Source: Dinochytrium kinnereticum
Lineage: Eukaryota > Chytridiomycota > Chytridiomycetes > Chytridiales > Chytridiaceae
Length of the DNA stretch: 17,349 nucleotides
NCBI GenBank assembly: GCA_027604005.1
Contig: JADGJT010000425.1
Location: 1 to 17,349, forward strand
Direction: 5' to 3'
The translations under genes and the position numbers were made by a program. Below are positions 1-10,000 of this stretch, piece by piece. The notes under the pieces are model-generated. The model worked only from the letters and a program-made list of their open reading frames with translations, made no database searches and was not told where the DNA came from. How positions within the stretch are numbered: position 1 is the first letter of the stretch; every line of letters begins with the position of its first letter.

Positions 1-24
1 TCCCCAACACTTAGGGTCACCGCC

Positions 25-108
25 ATGTCCCCACGTCACCCCCACCCAAACGACAATACTGATAAGTGTTTATTATTGCTCCTTGGATGGCCAACAGCAG
101 CGCATTAG
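25..108 (+). promoter_or_regulatory. Overlapping upstream ORF (27 codons) before the Zn2Cys6 gene
   Basis: An ATG at 25 opens a 27-codon frame that ends in TAG at 106-108, past the proposed main ATG at 87 and in a different frame. It has a G at -3. The main ATG at 87 has T at -3, and the next in-frame ATG at 117 has G at -3. If the transcript starts upstream of 25, ribosomes reading this uORF would miss ATG 87 and could favour ATG 117 or be lost. The transcription start is unknown and the window begins only 24 bases upstream, so the role is inferred. Confidence 0.35.
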
Positions 109-3100
109 GAATCGACATGACGTCTCTGAGCCACACTCTTTCCCACGACAACATCGGCTTGGATCGTAGTTTTCTGGATAAGAACACTGCTGCTGCTGTG
201 GCTGCTGCTGTGGCTGGTGCTGCCGCCGCTGGTGACGACGATAAATCCAATCGAAGAAAGAGAATATCACTAGCTTGTGATGATTGCAAACGTCGAAAGT
301 ACAAGTGTGATGGTGTGCGTCCCGTTTGTGGCGCTTGCGTTAAGAGCGAGTTATCATGCCATTACACTCCAAGGCCTGGAAACAAAAACCTTGCGCCTCC
401 AAAGCCTAAGGGCCCGCGGGCATTACATGCAGCTTACCTTAGAGAGAGGATCATGCAGCTAGAGTTCAAGGCCGCTCAGCTTAACATCGATTTTTCTAAG
501 CTTTACGGGAGCTCTAGGCTCGGATACAATGACGAGGAAGACAATTCTGAAGAGGAGACCAATGCTGCTGAAGGGCATGCTCGCCAGCACCCATCCCTTT
601 CATCTCTTGGTTCCAGTCCGTCTCAGAGTTTTGTTGCGAGAAAGGGCTATCCCATCGCTCACCCGACGTCCAGTGGGCGAGGAGCAAGGGCAGGGGTCGA
701 TACGCAGCATGGATCAGGGCTGGATAATCAGCGGGCCGTAATACATCCAACTACCCCGCCACCAGAAGCTCAGCGAAGTCAAGCAATGTGTCGGTGTGAG
801 GAATGCCAAGTTGACAGATCCTTTTGTCCTGAAGGCGGCTCATCACCTGTTATTCCAAGGGAAGCACTCAAAGAGCTTATCGAACTTTGGTTTGCCTGCC
901 ATTACCATGTGGATCCGCTGCCAATGTTCCATCGCATCACTTTTGTTCGGTCGCTGTCAAGTTCCACCCCCCCCTCGCCACTTCTGCTTCATGCGATGTA
1001 TGCAACTGCTGCACCTTACTCTAGACATCCCTCGATTTTAAATAAGCAAGTTTCTGAGGCTTTATCACACGGTGATGCTGCGGATTTTGATCGGCCAAAA
1101 GGCGATCGATACAGCGTGGGGGAGGGATTTTATGGAAAGGCAAGATCCTTAGTTATGCATTACATTGAAACACCCTCATTGTCGACAGTCCAGGCGCTTG
1201 TGTTGATATCTGTAAGCCATTTTGAAATATCTTCTCACCCGTATGCTTTCCTCTTTTTTCTGTTTTCTTTAATCACTTCTGTGTTATATTTCTTAAAACT
1301 ATTGACTGTATTTCTCATCAAATTATTTCAACATACCAGCACTTTTCCATGGTAACAGGCCGCATGACAGCGGCATGGCAGTATCTCTCTATGGCTATAG
1401 ATATGGCCTTAACCTTAAACCTAAACGTCGATCCCGAAGTGGTCTGCCCCGACCTTTCTGTTATTGAAAAGGACGTTCGCCGACGAACGTTTTGGGTTTG
1501 CTACATGCAGGATAGGTAAGCTATAGTTTTTTTTTGAGTCTCCAACCCATTTGTAGTTAAGCTAAAATATCAACGTGAAATTTCCTTTGAAATGCATTTA
1601 CTATCTAAAATCTAATTCTAATTTGAAACCAAGAATGATTTCTACAACGCTAGATAGAGATTTCCTGATTACAGCCTTTCCATCCATTCAACTTCCCTTG
1701 CCAGAAACGGTGTTCGAAAGCTTTTGGGATTATAATTCTACAACGTCAGATTTGACTATTGCTCCGCGTCATATGTCGGATCCCTTTAGCGCCCTTTTGC
1801 TCCTTGTGGATATTTTCTCCCAGATTCTAGAGTTTACGAAAGAGTTAGTTAGTCCTCCAACAAAGGTGGGCAGCACCAGTGTTTACGATCTTTCATTTCT
1901 TGTTCATTTTGACTTCACTTCCTTTCAATTATGAACTTTTCCAGTGATTATCACCTTATCAACTAACTGGATTATAATAGATATTTTTACCGGCCTTAAG
2001 TGGTGACAATATCAAAGCTAAGCGCGAAGAGCTGGATCGCGCCCTTGACAAATGGTTCAAATCTCTACCTCCTTTAATGGCTGCCCGCCCTGTCAAGGAT
2101 ATGGCAGACCGCTTTGTTATGGATCTTTCTATTGATACGTCGCCTTCCTTTATGGTTATCTTTTTGCATTTATTTTTCAATACTTGCAGATCCATGCTGC
2201 ATCGTCAGCCTATGATGGATACCATCAGGAAGTGCCACAGTAATGCAAAGTATAGTATGGATTTTAATGTGAGTCTTTGTTTATTCTTCGTGATTGAATT
2301 TTGACTTGCTATCTGTGAACGTTTCTTCTTTTCCACTCTCAAACCCTTGATTATTTTCCCTCATATAAAACATTGTGCTGAATGTGCCGGGCTCCTTCCT
2401 TGCGATAGATTTGTGACGCCGCAACGCTTGAAGTCGCCCGTATACTGATAGAGGTAGTTCTACCAGAGCAAAGGATCCTGAACCACATGAATTCTCTTCT
2501 TCCTTACTTTATCTTCCAATCTTGCCTCATCCATATCATGATTGCGCAAGTTCCCAATACCGACCGAGTAATGCATCAGGGGTGTTTCCGCACTCACATG
2601 CAAATTAAGGCTCTGGATTTATTGGGCGACTATAGTTTTATCGCCAAGCCATTAGCTACGACGCTCCGCTGCATTGTTGAGCTCGCCCACGTCACTAAGG
2701 ATGGCACGATGGAAAGGATTTGGAGGAGAAGACAGATGCAGAAGGCGGGCATCATCCCTCTTGACCCTTTGAAGGCAAGAGGTGATGTCTACGATCCTGT
2801 GCTAGAAAATGCTGATAGCATGTCGAAGTCTGTATCCGTCGCGGCTAACCTAGCTACGGACGTAGCGGCCGCAGCGGCGTTAGCAGTCACCGGAGACCCA
2901 TTGGTACTTGGAGCTGAGCCTGTTCACTTGATTCAAGAGATCCCTGCATCCTCCGCGCTCAAGATGCACGGCCCGTTCCCCGATACCGGCGAGTTTAAGG
3001 TTGAGCCATTGCCGGAAGAGATTGCGATCAGCGGGGAGCGGACATGCCTTCCTCCTGAGAATTGGAACCCAGGAACGTGGGTGGCAAGGAGTGGATTAGC

Positions 3101-3908
3101 AGTTCGAAATCCATCCTATGAAAACCAGAATCCACGAGGTCCTAACAACGGCGATGCCTCGCAATATCAATACGGTGGCGCAAATAACTTGGAAGAGCCG
3201 AATACACATACCGCATTCTCCGGGTCGAATTACGGTCGTCAAGTGATGACACTCCCGACCTCTACCCCGGATCTGGATAGTGTGGGCTCATACGACCCGC
3301 AAAGTATATTCCTCTCGCCGGCTTCGAATCGAGACATATATATAGGAAAACTTTCTTCAAATATTGACGGATTCGGTCTCTTGGGGTTACCGGGATCAGT
3401 TATTGGGAGCTCACCGTCGTACACCGCACCATCTCCTAGCCTCCCAGATACATCCAGCCCAGCTGCCTTGGCTCTTGGTCTTTCTGCTGGCTACAGCCAA
3501 GAGAAGGGGCAAACCATATCAACATTTACGAACCTCATGAACATGACAGATCTACCCAACATAGACCTTCCCATGCCCGCTACCCTCCGGTCCGCGCCGA
3601 TAACCTCGGCATACCCGTCTCCTGACTTTGATTTGAGAAAGGGCAGCAGTAGTCATGACTTGGGCATTCCCGACGTGCACTCCAATGTATCAGGTGGAGG
3701 CGAGGGTGTAACAGTCTTGACGGGAGAGGAACTTGAGGTGCAAGAGTCCATCATGAAGTCTGTTTATAATGACGTTCGGGCTGTGATGGGATGTGGTCTT
3801 CCTGATGCTTGCCCTACGGTGGATCTACTATCTATTGCCACTAGGGAAGATGACGAGGTATGGAAGATGTGGAATACTATGGCCGGAGAGATAGTGCCTA
3901 GTGTTTGA
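87..3908 (+). CDS. Zn(II)2Cys6 fungal-specific transcription factor
   Basis: Predicted nuclear DNA-binding regulator; target genes unknown. Exons: 87-1211, 1340-1515, 1634-1865, 1981-2268, 2409-3908; 1106 aa with phase kept at every junction. Residues 35-48 are an alanine run and 56-59 a basic RRKR stretch. The zinc cluster has Cys 64, 67, 74, 81, 84 and 91 (C-X2-C-X6-C-X6-C-X2-C-X6-C), with the usual CDDCKRRKYKCDG core. Leu-rich sequence near 115-130 may be a short dimerisation coiled coil. From about 258 (LIELWFACHYHVDPLPMFHR) to about 600 it resembles the Fungal_trans middle homology region, including RRRTFWVCYMQDR across the exon 2/3 junction. The last 400 residues are Ser/Pro/Gly/Asn-rich and probably disordered, a likely activation region. 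The intron 3 acceptor at 1980 was chosen for its CTAAC branch site. ATG 117 is an alternative start. Family assignment is firm; the regulon is not known. Confidence 0.88.
189..233 (+). repeat. GCT/GTG trinucleotide repeat encoding polyalanine
   Basis: Fifteen in-frame codons, mostly GCT with interspersed GTG, GGT and GCC, encode residues 35-49 of the transcription factor, an Ala-rich run broken by Val and Gly. It lies between the N-terminus and the zinc cluster. Such runs change length by slippage, so allelic variation would be expected. Confidence 0.7.
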
Positions 3909-5189
3909 GAACCCATTGATAGCTTTTATCGCTTTTGTTTGTATTGAAATTATGACTTCCACCTTTACCCTGCTTCTCAGTTTTATTGCCTATATTCCAG
4001 AATCATTTTTGTCTTGCCTATTGTCTCTCTTCTTTCATCTTTGTCTTATAAATAATGTTTATATTTTTCTGTGATATCATTTTTTGCTAAACTTGTTTTA
4101 AAACACACGACTTCGTTGAGCACATTTGTGGCGAATAAAGGGAGACAGAAGGCCGGAAAAGAAAACCATGGTCTTTGTTCAACTTTCGCTACGATACCTT
4201 TTATAAGTGGTATTTGGTATCAATTACCCAGCTTACGCAGATAGGCCTCTTTTTGACCTTGAGCGGAACTATGTCAACGTGTCGGTCGCGGGTACCAAGG
4301 GATAGATGGGAAATATCGTGATTGGTACTATCATGATCCCTACCGCCTTCAAAACGAAAGTCACATGGAAAGAATATTCCTAACAACAAGCAAATGTCGC
4401 ATGGTTGTGACTCTGTGCTTAAAGGATATCTGAGAGGAAAGATTGAGGAAGCATCACTATTAATTCCGAGGAACTGCCTGGATGGTGCAAGAGACTTGGG
4501 GTCGGGATCTGAGAAAAAAGTCCTTCGTTCAGGCCATTTTGAATGTGTAAAGGATTATGACACCGCCAGTCGACTCTTAACCCACTCCTATGTAACAATA
4601 TTCAACGCATTACAGCGTCCTTTAGAAGGCTTCGCCGCGAGCACATCTCATCATCCATAGCCTGATTGTGATTGTGAAGCAGCGGTAACTGGAGAGCTAG
4701 ATCACTGCTGGTGTCGCCTACTGAATTTCAAGTAAGGAGTTGTCAAAGATACTTTTCAGGTTAGACCCAAAAGCCTGTTGTTAGAACAATGGAGGGTACA
4801 CAGGGTCCGCTTAGGTATGTGGGAATGTTTGGTTCACTCGTTCATAGGCTGTCTCCACCTTCTCCTTGGGTACCATCTGCCATCGCAATGCTTCAGAGGA
4901 AGCCTGCGAGACTGAGCAGGAAGGAGAATACGGACCATACCATGTGGAGACCATGCATTTCCGTCTCAGCAAAGAGCATGGGCATCAGCCCCTTTGCCGG
5001 ACCTGCTGGCAAAAGTTACCTGCGAGTAGATAATTGTCTTGCCACCTTGCTTTCTTGTGCCAAAAAACAACCTTCTGGATGTAAAACTTTTCTTGGGCTC
5101 GTGGCACACAGTGTGAGGTTTGCCCCTCTTGTGTCCGCTGATATTCATTCACGCAACAAGACAACGACCAACGCATTGACGAAGCAGTA
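3909..5189. other. Intergenic region, no recognisable gene
   Basis: About 1.28 kb between the transcription factor stop and the cytochrome b5 ATG. The first part is T-rich and probably 3'UTR; an AATAAA lies at 4134-4139. Two open frames exist on the + strand (4394-4660, 88 codons; 4789-5190, 133 codons). Neither shows a recognisable domain or a compositional signal like the neighbours. The second ends in TAATG, its stop overlapping the cytochrome b5 ATG by one base. The right part should contain the cytochrome b5 promoter and 5'UTR; I see no clear TATA box. Confidence 0.5.
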
Positions 5190-6215
5190 ATGGCCACCAT
5201 CTACACCCTCGACGAGATCTCCAAGCACAAATCCCGCAAGGACTGCTGTAAGTGCAGCCGTAGTGCAATGTGGATGAGTCTGGCTGGTTGGGGGGCTGGG
5301 GTTTGTGGTTGGAGCTACAGAGATGAGATGCCATGCGATCTCCAAAGGATTTTGGGATTCTTTGGCCTTGGATGATAGCTCAGGGGGGATTCACAGGATA
5401 TCTCATGTTAGTAGTTTATCGACAGCGATCGGGAAGGGAAATTCTCTATCATCATGCAAAGCTGTTTCTATCCTAGCTCAATGCCTATCAGTCATACGTA
5501 TGAATATATCTGAAATCCGTAGGATCATTGCCCATTTTGCCCCCAAGACGATTATGATCTCTCATGCTGAATTGGATTCCGATCGTTAATCTGCTTCCTT
5601 TTCTCTTTTGATACAGGGATGGTTGTTCACGGCAACGTCTACGATCTAACTGACTTCCTTGACGAGGTATGGTGCTTTTTCTCACCCATACTTGGAATTT
5701 GTTTGCTTTCTTCGTCATTGCATCTAAAACAATGGCTATTCCACTCATAGCATCCTGGTGGCGAAGAGGTTGTCCTTGAGCAGGCTGGTAAGTTCTCCCG
5801 TCAAAACTCAATAGATTTTATTACCGAGCATTGGCCCATTAGCATCTCTTAAATGTTATTCTGACACGATGTGTAGGTGTCGACGGCACCGAAGCCTTTG
5901 AGGAGATTGGTCATTCAGACGATGCCCGAGACATGCTCAAGAAGTATCTCATAGGAAAGCTGGTAACATTAAATCTTTCTTTAAATTTTTTTACATTTGC
6001 TTTCACATTTGGATTATCTCACCTAAACACTTTTGCTCACACACATCTTTTAATTAAATGAAACTAGGATGGTGCTAGCGTGAAACCTACCGCCGCGAAC
6101 TCCCAGAAGGTAGAGGCAAAGCCTAGCGGAGGAGGGTATGCTTTACCTTTTTTTCATTCTTTTTTTCTGACTGGTCCTCGATTTTCCCAGGCTTTTCGGC
6201 TGGTTCCGTAAATAG
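5190..6215 (+). CDS. CYB5: Cytochrome b5, anchorless form
   Basis: Small haem protein that passes electrons, classically from NADH-cytochrome b5 reductase or P450 reductase to desaturases, hydroxylases and P450s at the ER. Exons: 5190-5247, 5617-5666, 5751-5787, 5877-5962, 6068-6135, 6191-6215; 107 aa. The fold is complete: MATIYTLDEISKHKS, then W20 and VYDLTDFLDEHPGG. Axial haem ligands His37 (HPGG) and His61 (IGHS) are 24 residues apart, as in known b5 proteins. After the core (to about residue 77) comes a Lys/Ala/Pro/Ser linker and a Gly-Gly-Gly-LFGWFRK end. The usual C-terminal transmembrane anchor is absent, and the protein is shorter than the roughly 120-135 aa typical of microsomal b5. 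It may be soluble, or an alternative last exon may exist. Intron 1 is the longest resolved here (369 nt). It converges on the UPF0658 gene. Confidence 0.93.
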
Positions 6216-6903
6216 ACATCAACATCCCTCCAGTGCTTTGGGGTATCAAAGCTTGTCTCTAAACTACCATGACTCTCCCACCCCTTGAATCAAAGTTCAG
6301 TTCTTCTCCCTATGTTAGTTTTTTGTTTGGGGGGGGGGTATTTATAGCCCTATGTTTTTGTTTTTCTGTCTTACTGGCATGCTGGCCTTATTTTCCCTAT
6401 ATATGTAATGATCAAGTAAATCATCTAGCTTCCCTTTCGGTTACAAATCCCAGATATTTTACTATTAGAAATACGAAGGTCACTCCAGCCCGTCACAGGT
6501 TTCGAGAAGGAAAATGATGCAAAAGATGAAAAGAAATAACGGAGATAAATTGGAAGAAGATGTAAGACTGAATTGGTTAAGATAGGGCCAAACAGACGGG
6601 ATGATAACAAGAAAAGTCTTTTTCCCAAATCATCCAAATGCCCTTCGAGATTGGGCTGAGTTAACAAGACCAAGCACAATATCTTTAAAAGAACAAGAAG
6701 ACGCCGCCAGCGAGATCTTCAAAGCAAAAAAAAGAATTTGAATTGACAACAAGAAGATACATTGTTTGATGTGAACTCAAAAAATGACACTATCTCTGCC
6801 ATGAAAACGAAAAGAGTCCAAAGAAGGACAGATATAGTAGTGTAGTCAGTCGGAGTTCGGCCGCAATTGGAAGGCTCGACTTAAGTGCAAACCGCGGCCG
6901 CTT
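6216..6903. other. Shared 3' intergenic region between convergent genes
   Basis: 688 bases between the stop of cytochrome b5 (+) and the stop of the UPF0658 gene (-). It should hold both 3'UTRs and terminators. A run of ten G lies at 6329-6338, and 6510-6800 on the + strand is purine-rich. No gene or RNA was recognised; short open frames here have no domain. Confidence 0.5.
6329..6338 (+). repeat. Poly(G)10 homopolymer
   Basis: Ten consecutive G residues, preceded by TTT and followed by TA, about 115 bases past the cytochrome b5 stop and probably in its 3'UTR. The length is prone to slippage and sequencing error. Confidence 0.8.
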
Positions 6904-8340
6904 TTACTCCCGCCCAGTAAAATTACTGTCAGCATATCTTGAAATAGGCGTTTGCATTTGAGAGGCGTTAGAAAAGTCAGACTCCTTCGCCTCCGAGTAA
7001 CCTTCGTCGTCATCGGGGGCTGCCACTAGATGAATAATAATTGAAGTTCAGAACACTCCCATACAATTAAAAAAAAAAAAAAGAAACATATAGTTTAAGC
7101 TTTCAAAAAGGACTAACGATGCTGTTTGAGGCCCTTTCCAAAACTACGGTAGCAATAAAGGGCGACGCCAAACGTGAGAGACACCATTAACAAGCATATA
7201 CACGCTAAATAACAGATAAAAGAGAAAACGAGGCATTTAGCATTAAAAGCTCTCTCAAGAAAACATTGACTTTAAAGATGCAGACTTACCAAAAAAAGTA
7301 AGATACCTCTTTGTGAATTGGTACTTTTCAATTTGGGTGTAAATGCGAAAAAGCTTAAACAAAAAGTACACGAGCCCCATGAGAAGCCCGAACATAAAAA
7401 GCCCCATAATCCATTTATCTTCTCGTCTCACCTATTATTTGTGCGATTGACAAAAAGTAAATTAGCAAGAGATAAGGGTGAAATTTCTATAGGCAAAGTA
7501 AGGTGATTAAGTAGAAACAGTAAATACCGCATATACTGCAAGCGCTAGGAACGTCATCAGTACGGGAATGGCCGCGATTGTTAAAGCAAATTCAGGGTCC
7601 GATGGGACAATGATAAGAACAAGAAATTGTATGCCAAATCCAAAAATGAAAAAGACATCCAGCTTCAAAAGCATCAAAAATATCTGATACGCCCTGAACA
7701 TGGCTAAAGAATCAATGATCAGAAATAAACGATGGCAGAACAAGCAGATTGTGAAGGGAAATAGATAAATACCTCTCATTTCTGGGTCCGCCCCTATTTT
7801 CTTATATATTTTCCACCCAAACTCAATGTACAGCTTATACGCCAGGAACGAAAAGGCAAACAGGAATAGAACCATTACCACTGGGACAGTGGTTAGCAGA
7901 GCCACCAAAAGCTTTCTTTGATCATCCGAGACGGTAGAGAATCCAGCTGGTAGGGGAGATGATGAAGGGGTGTCCGAGCGGGTCTGAATAGTACTTGGGA
8001 TCGTAGCAACCTGGAAAATAGAATATCCGGTGGCGCACATATTAAAGAAGACGAACCCTAGGATTTGAATGGTGTTCTTATGCCAAACCTATTCCGACTT
8101 TATGGTAAGCAAGAAAATATCAAAAAAGAAGCGAAAATAGGCAATTATTACCGCATCCCAGCACAAAATAATCTGGAATAACTGGGCAAGAATAAATATG
8201 ATCAAGTAGACTGGTATACTCTTGTCCTTATCAGCCGCCCAAACGTCCAAATCCCTGATGAAAATGGCTGCGATTATGGATTCCAACACAATCACAATCA
8301 GTGCTTCTAGCAGAACAGTTGCCAGCGTAATCCGACCAAA
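6904..8340 (-). CDS. UPF0658 family Golgi-type multi-pass membrane protein
   Basis: Exons, 5' to 3' on the minus strand: 8340-8152, 8088-7773, 7703-7528, 7431-7290, 7204-7118, 7025-6904; 343 residues resolved, phase kept throughout. About eight hydrophobic segments can be seen, e.g. RITLATVLLEALIVIVLE, IPVYLIIFILAQLFQIIL, QILGFVFFNMCATGYSIF, VVMVLFLFAFSFLAYKLY, VFFIFGFGIQFLVLII, LTIAAIPVLMTFLALAVY, GLFMFGLLMGLVYFLFKL. The family hallmark YKKIGADPEMR-AMFRAYQIF, followed by GIQFLVLI and the AAIP motif, is intact; its middle crosses the 69-nt third intron (frame-neutral, so easily misread as coding). The cytosolic-looking tail is acidic (APDDDEGYSEAKESD). S. pombe members are annotated as Golgi membrane proteins; the biochemical role is unknown. 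The N-terminal exon(s) and start codon lie upstream of 8340 and are not settled. Confidence 0.85.
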
Positions 8341-9133
8341 CTTGTGAAGGAACCGTCAGCAAGGGAACACATCCACTGACTAGCAAGGGCTATGAAGGAA
8401 ATAACAAACATAGAGATCCAAAACACACCTGTGATGTAGGAATCTGGAACAAAATGAAAGCAGAGAGGCGACCGCAGCAGCAGAAGATTAATTATTCGTT
8501 AGCCAAAAAGAACAAAGCTTATACGGAACAAGCAAGACCCACCATGATGGTGAACCCAGATTGGTTCTATGTTAGTTGGAACGAATTTGATGGCAAAGTT
8601 GAAGCCAGCCTTTTGCTTAGACAGCTGCTTCTCTTAGAAACCCGGATTTGAAAGTGATTGTAAACCCCCAGCCAGCCTTCAAAAGTGGTCCCTGGGCCTT
8701 CCTGTAACTATGCTTGCCGCTGTACCGCCTATCGTCCTTGCTTCAGCTCTCTCCAGATATAATCCTTTATATCAGTACGTAGGCCGCAATCGTTCCTTCC
8801 TCCTCTGCTCCCAAGGTGAAAGGGTGTTGGCCTTAGGGCTTTTTGAGGGGGTTGCCACCAAACAGTGCAGATCTTGAGTGTCGCACGAGGTGGTTTTATC
8901 AGCCATGCGGGCCTCGAACCATCAAGACAGAACGGATATTAGTTCCCTGGTAAAGGAATGCGACATCATCCTCTGCCTGTCTCGGCCATCCTTTTGCTCG
9001 TGGGTGAGCAGTCGGAAACTGGGCAGCAGTTGTCTCAGTTTCCACTCTTAAACACAGCAAAAAAGAAAGTAACATCATTCCAGGAATAATGATATCAAAA
9101 GCAAGCAAGAATGACAACAGCTCTATTTTAAAA
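8341..9133 (-). other. Unresolved 5' end of the UPF0658 gene, and intergenic
   Basis: The first coding exon(s) of the UPF0658 gene must lie here. Three minus-strand stretches look partly coding. One runs 8443 to about 8380 and is hydrophobic (YITGVFWISMFVISFIALAS). One runs about 8637-8543 (KAGFNFAIKFVPTNIEPIW) and splices in phase to the first through a good intron at 8542-8444. One runs about 8739-8623 (RRYSGKHSYRKAQGPLLKAG) and is basic, as expected just before a first membrane segment. An ATG at 8906 opens a frame that could join the third only through a 38-nt intron, shorter than any other here. I could not build one chain satisfying all splice phases. The rest, to the H-protein stop, should contain the promoter. 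Confidence 0.4.
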
Positions 9134-9918
9134 TTATTCCTCGGTGTGCTTGGCGTACGCAGCCTCGTCCATCAGGGCCTCAATTTGAGCAGGGTCGGCG
9201 ATCTTAATTTTGGCAATCCAGGCTGATGACGAGGCTGTTAAGATCGAAAAAGGGAATGAACAGTGTCCACAAACCTTCTTTATAAGGGGAGCTGTTGATG
9301 AGGGACGGCTCGTCCGCCAACGCTGCGTTGGACTCCACGACCTCACCAGATATAGGAGCGTAGATGTCACTGGCAGCTTTCACAGACTCAACGGCTCCAA
9401 TGTTATCTGGTCAAAAATGCAAAGGGCGTGACTCCTGCTCAGTTGCTCATCTCAAAAAAAGACCCCACCCTCCCAAGACGGACAAATTCATGTGAAGCAT
9501 ACCTTTCTTTGAGACCACTTTGCCGACCTCGGGGAGCTCGATGAAAACGACATCACCAAGGGCCTTTTGCGCGTAGTCCGTGATGCCGATGGTTCCAATG
9601 CCGTTCGACACACTCACCCATTCATGGTCAGCGGTGTACTTTCGAGCTGGCATATAATTATCCAGAGTCGATATCGGCGGAATGACCATGTATTAAGTGG
9701 GGAACCGGTCAGAACATTGTCATCCTAGCTCCATGAACGCAAGTCGATAAAGGGCCTTCCCCAAATGTGCCAACAGCAACGAAGAAAAAAAAGAAAGATA
9801 AAAAAGGCAATCGATACAGACTTGCGTATCCCCTAACAGAAAGTGCGGGTGAAAACGTCGGTGAAAGCCTGGAGACGGCTGGCGAAGTCCTGCAAAGTCT
9901 GTGGATGACGGTGAACAT
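9134..9918 (-). CDS. GCV3: Glycine cleavage system H protein, mitochondrial
   Basis: The H protein carries the lipoyl arm that shuttles the aminomethyl group among the P, T and L proteins of the glycine cleavage complex in the mitochondrial matrix. Exons (minus strand): 9918-9822, 9646-9503, 9406-9275, 9222-9134; 153 aa. Residues 1 to about 32 ([20 protein letters not shown]...) are rich in Arg, Ser and hydrophobics without acidic residues: a mitochondrial presequence. The mature part starts near [11 protein letters not shown]. It contains [20 protein letters not shown], the lipoylation site at Lys90 in [20 protein letters not shown], and ends AAYAKHTEE. Length fits the family (about 125 aa mature). 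The last junction gives [12 protein letters not shown] where Gly-Trp is usual. It is divergently arranged with UBC6, only 82 bp between the two ATGs. Confidence 0.95.
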
Positions 9919-10000
9919 AGCTTGGTCCTTTTCTTTTTTTGAGTCAAAAAATCTCAATCCTCCCCAAAAAAACTGAGACAACCACACACACTGAAAAAAA
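9919..10000. promoter_or_regulatory. Very short bidirectional promoter (H protein / UBC6)
   Basis: Only 82 bases separate the H-protein ATG (minus, 9918) from the UBC6 ATG (plus, 10001). The interval must hold both 5'UTRs and core promoter elements, unless transcription starts inside the opposite gene. It has a T run at about 9931-9941, an A run at 9965-9971 and CACACACAC before the UBC6 ATG, which has AAA at -3 to -1. No TATA box is visible. Confidence 0.65.

Noticed and set aside
4394..4660. 88-codon open frame in the 3909-5189 interval
   Set aside because: ATG start but no recognisable domain, no supporting splice structure and composition like non-coding flank. Not called as a gene.
8895..8930. 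TTCGAGG T-loop-like sequence on the minus strand suggesting a tRNA
   Set aside because: The flanking bases do not pair as a T stem and no D arm, anticodon arm or acceptor stem is present.
8899..9117. Minus-strand 72-codon frame with a hydrophobic start, just after the H-protein stop
   Set aside because: It begins with TTG rather than ATG and has no family resemblance. It lies in the region expected to hold the UPF0658 promoter.
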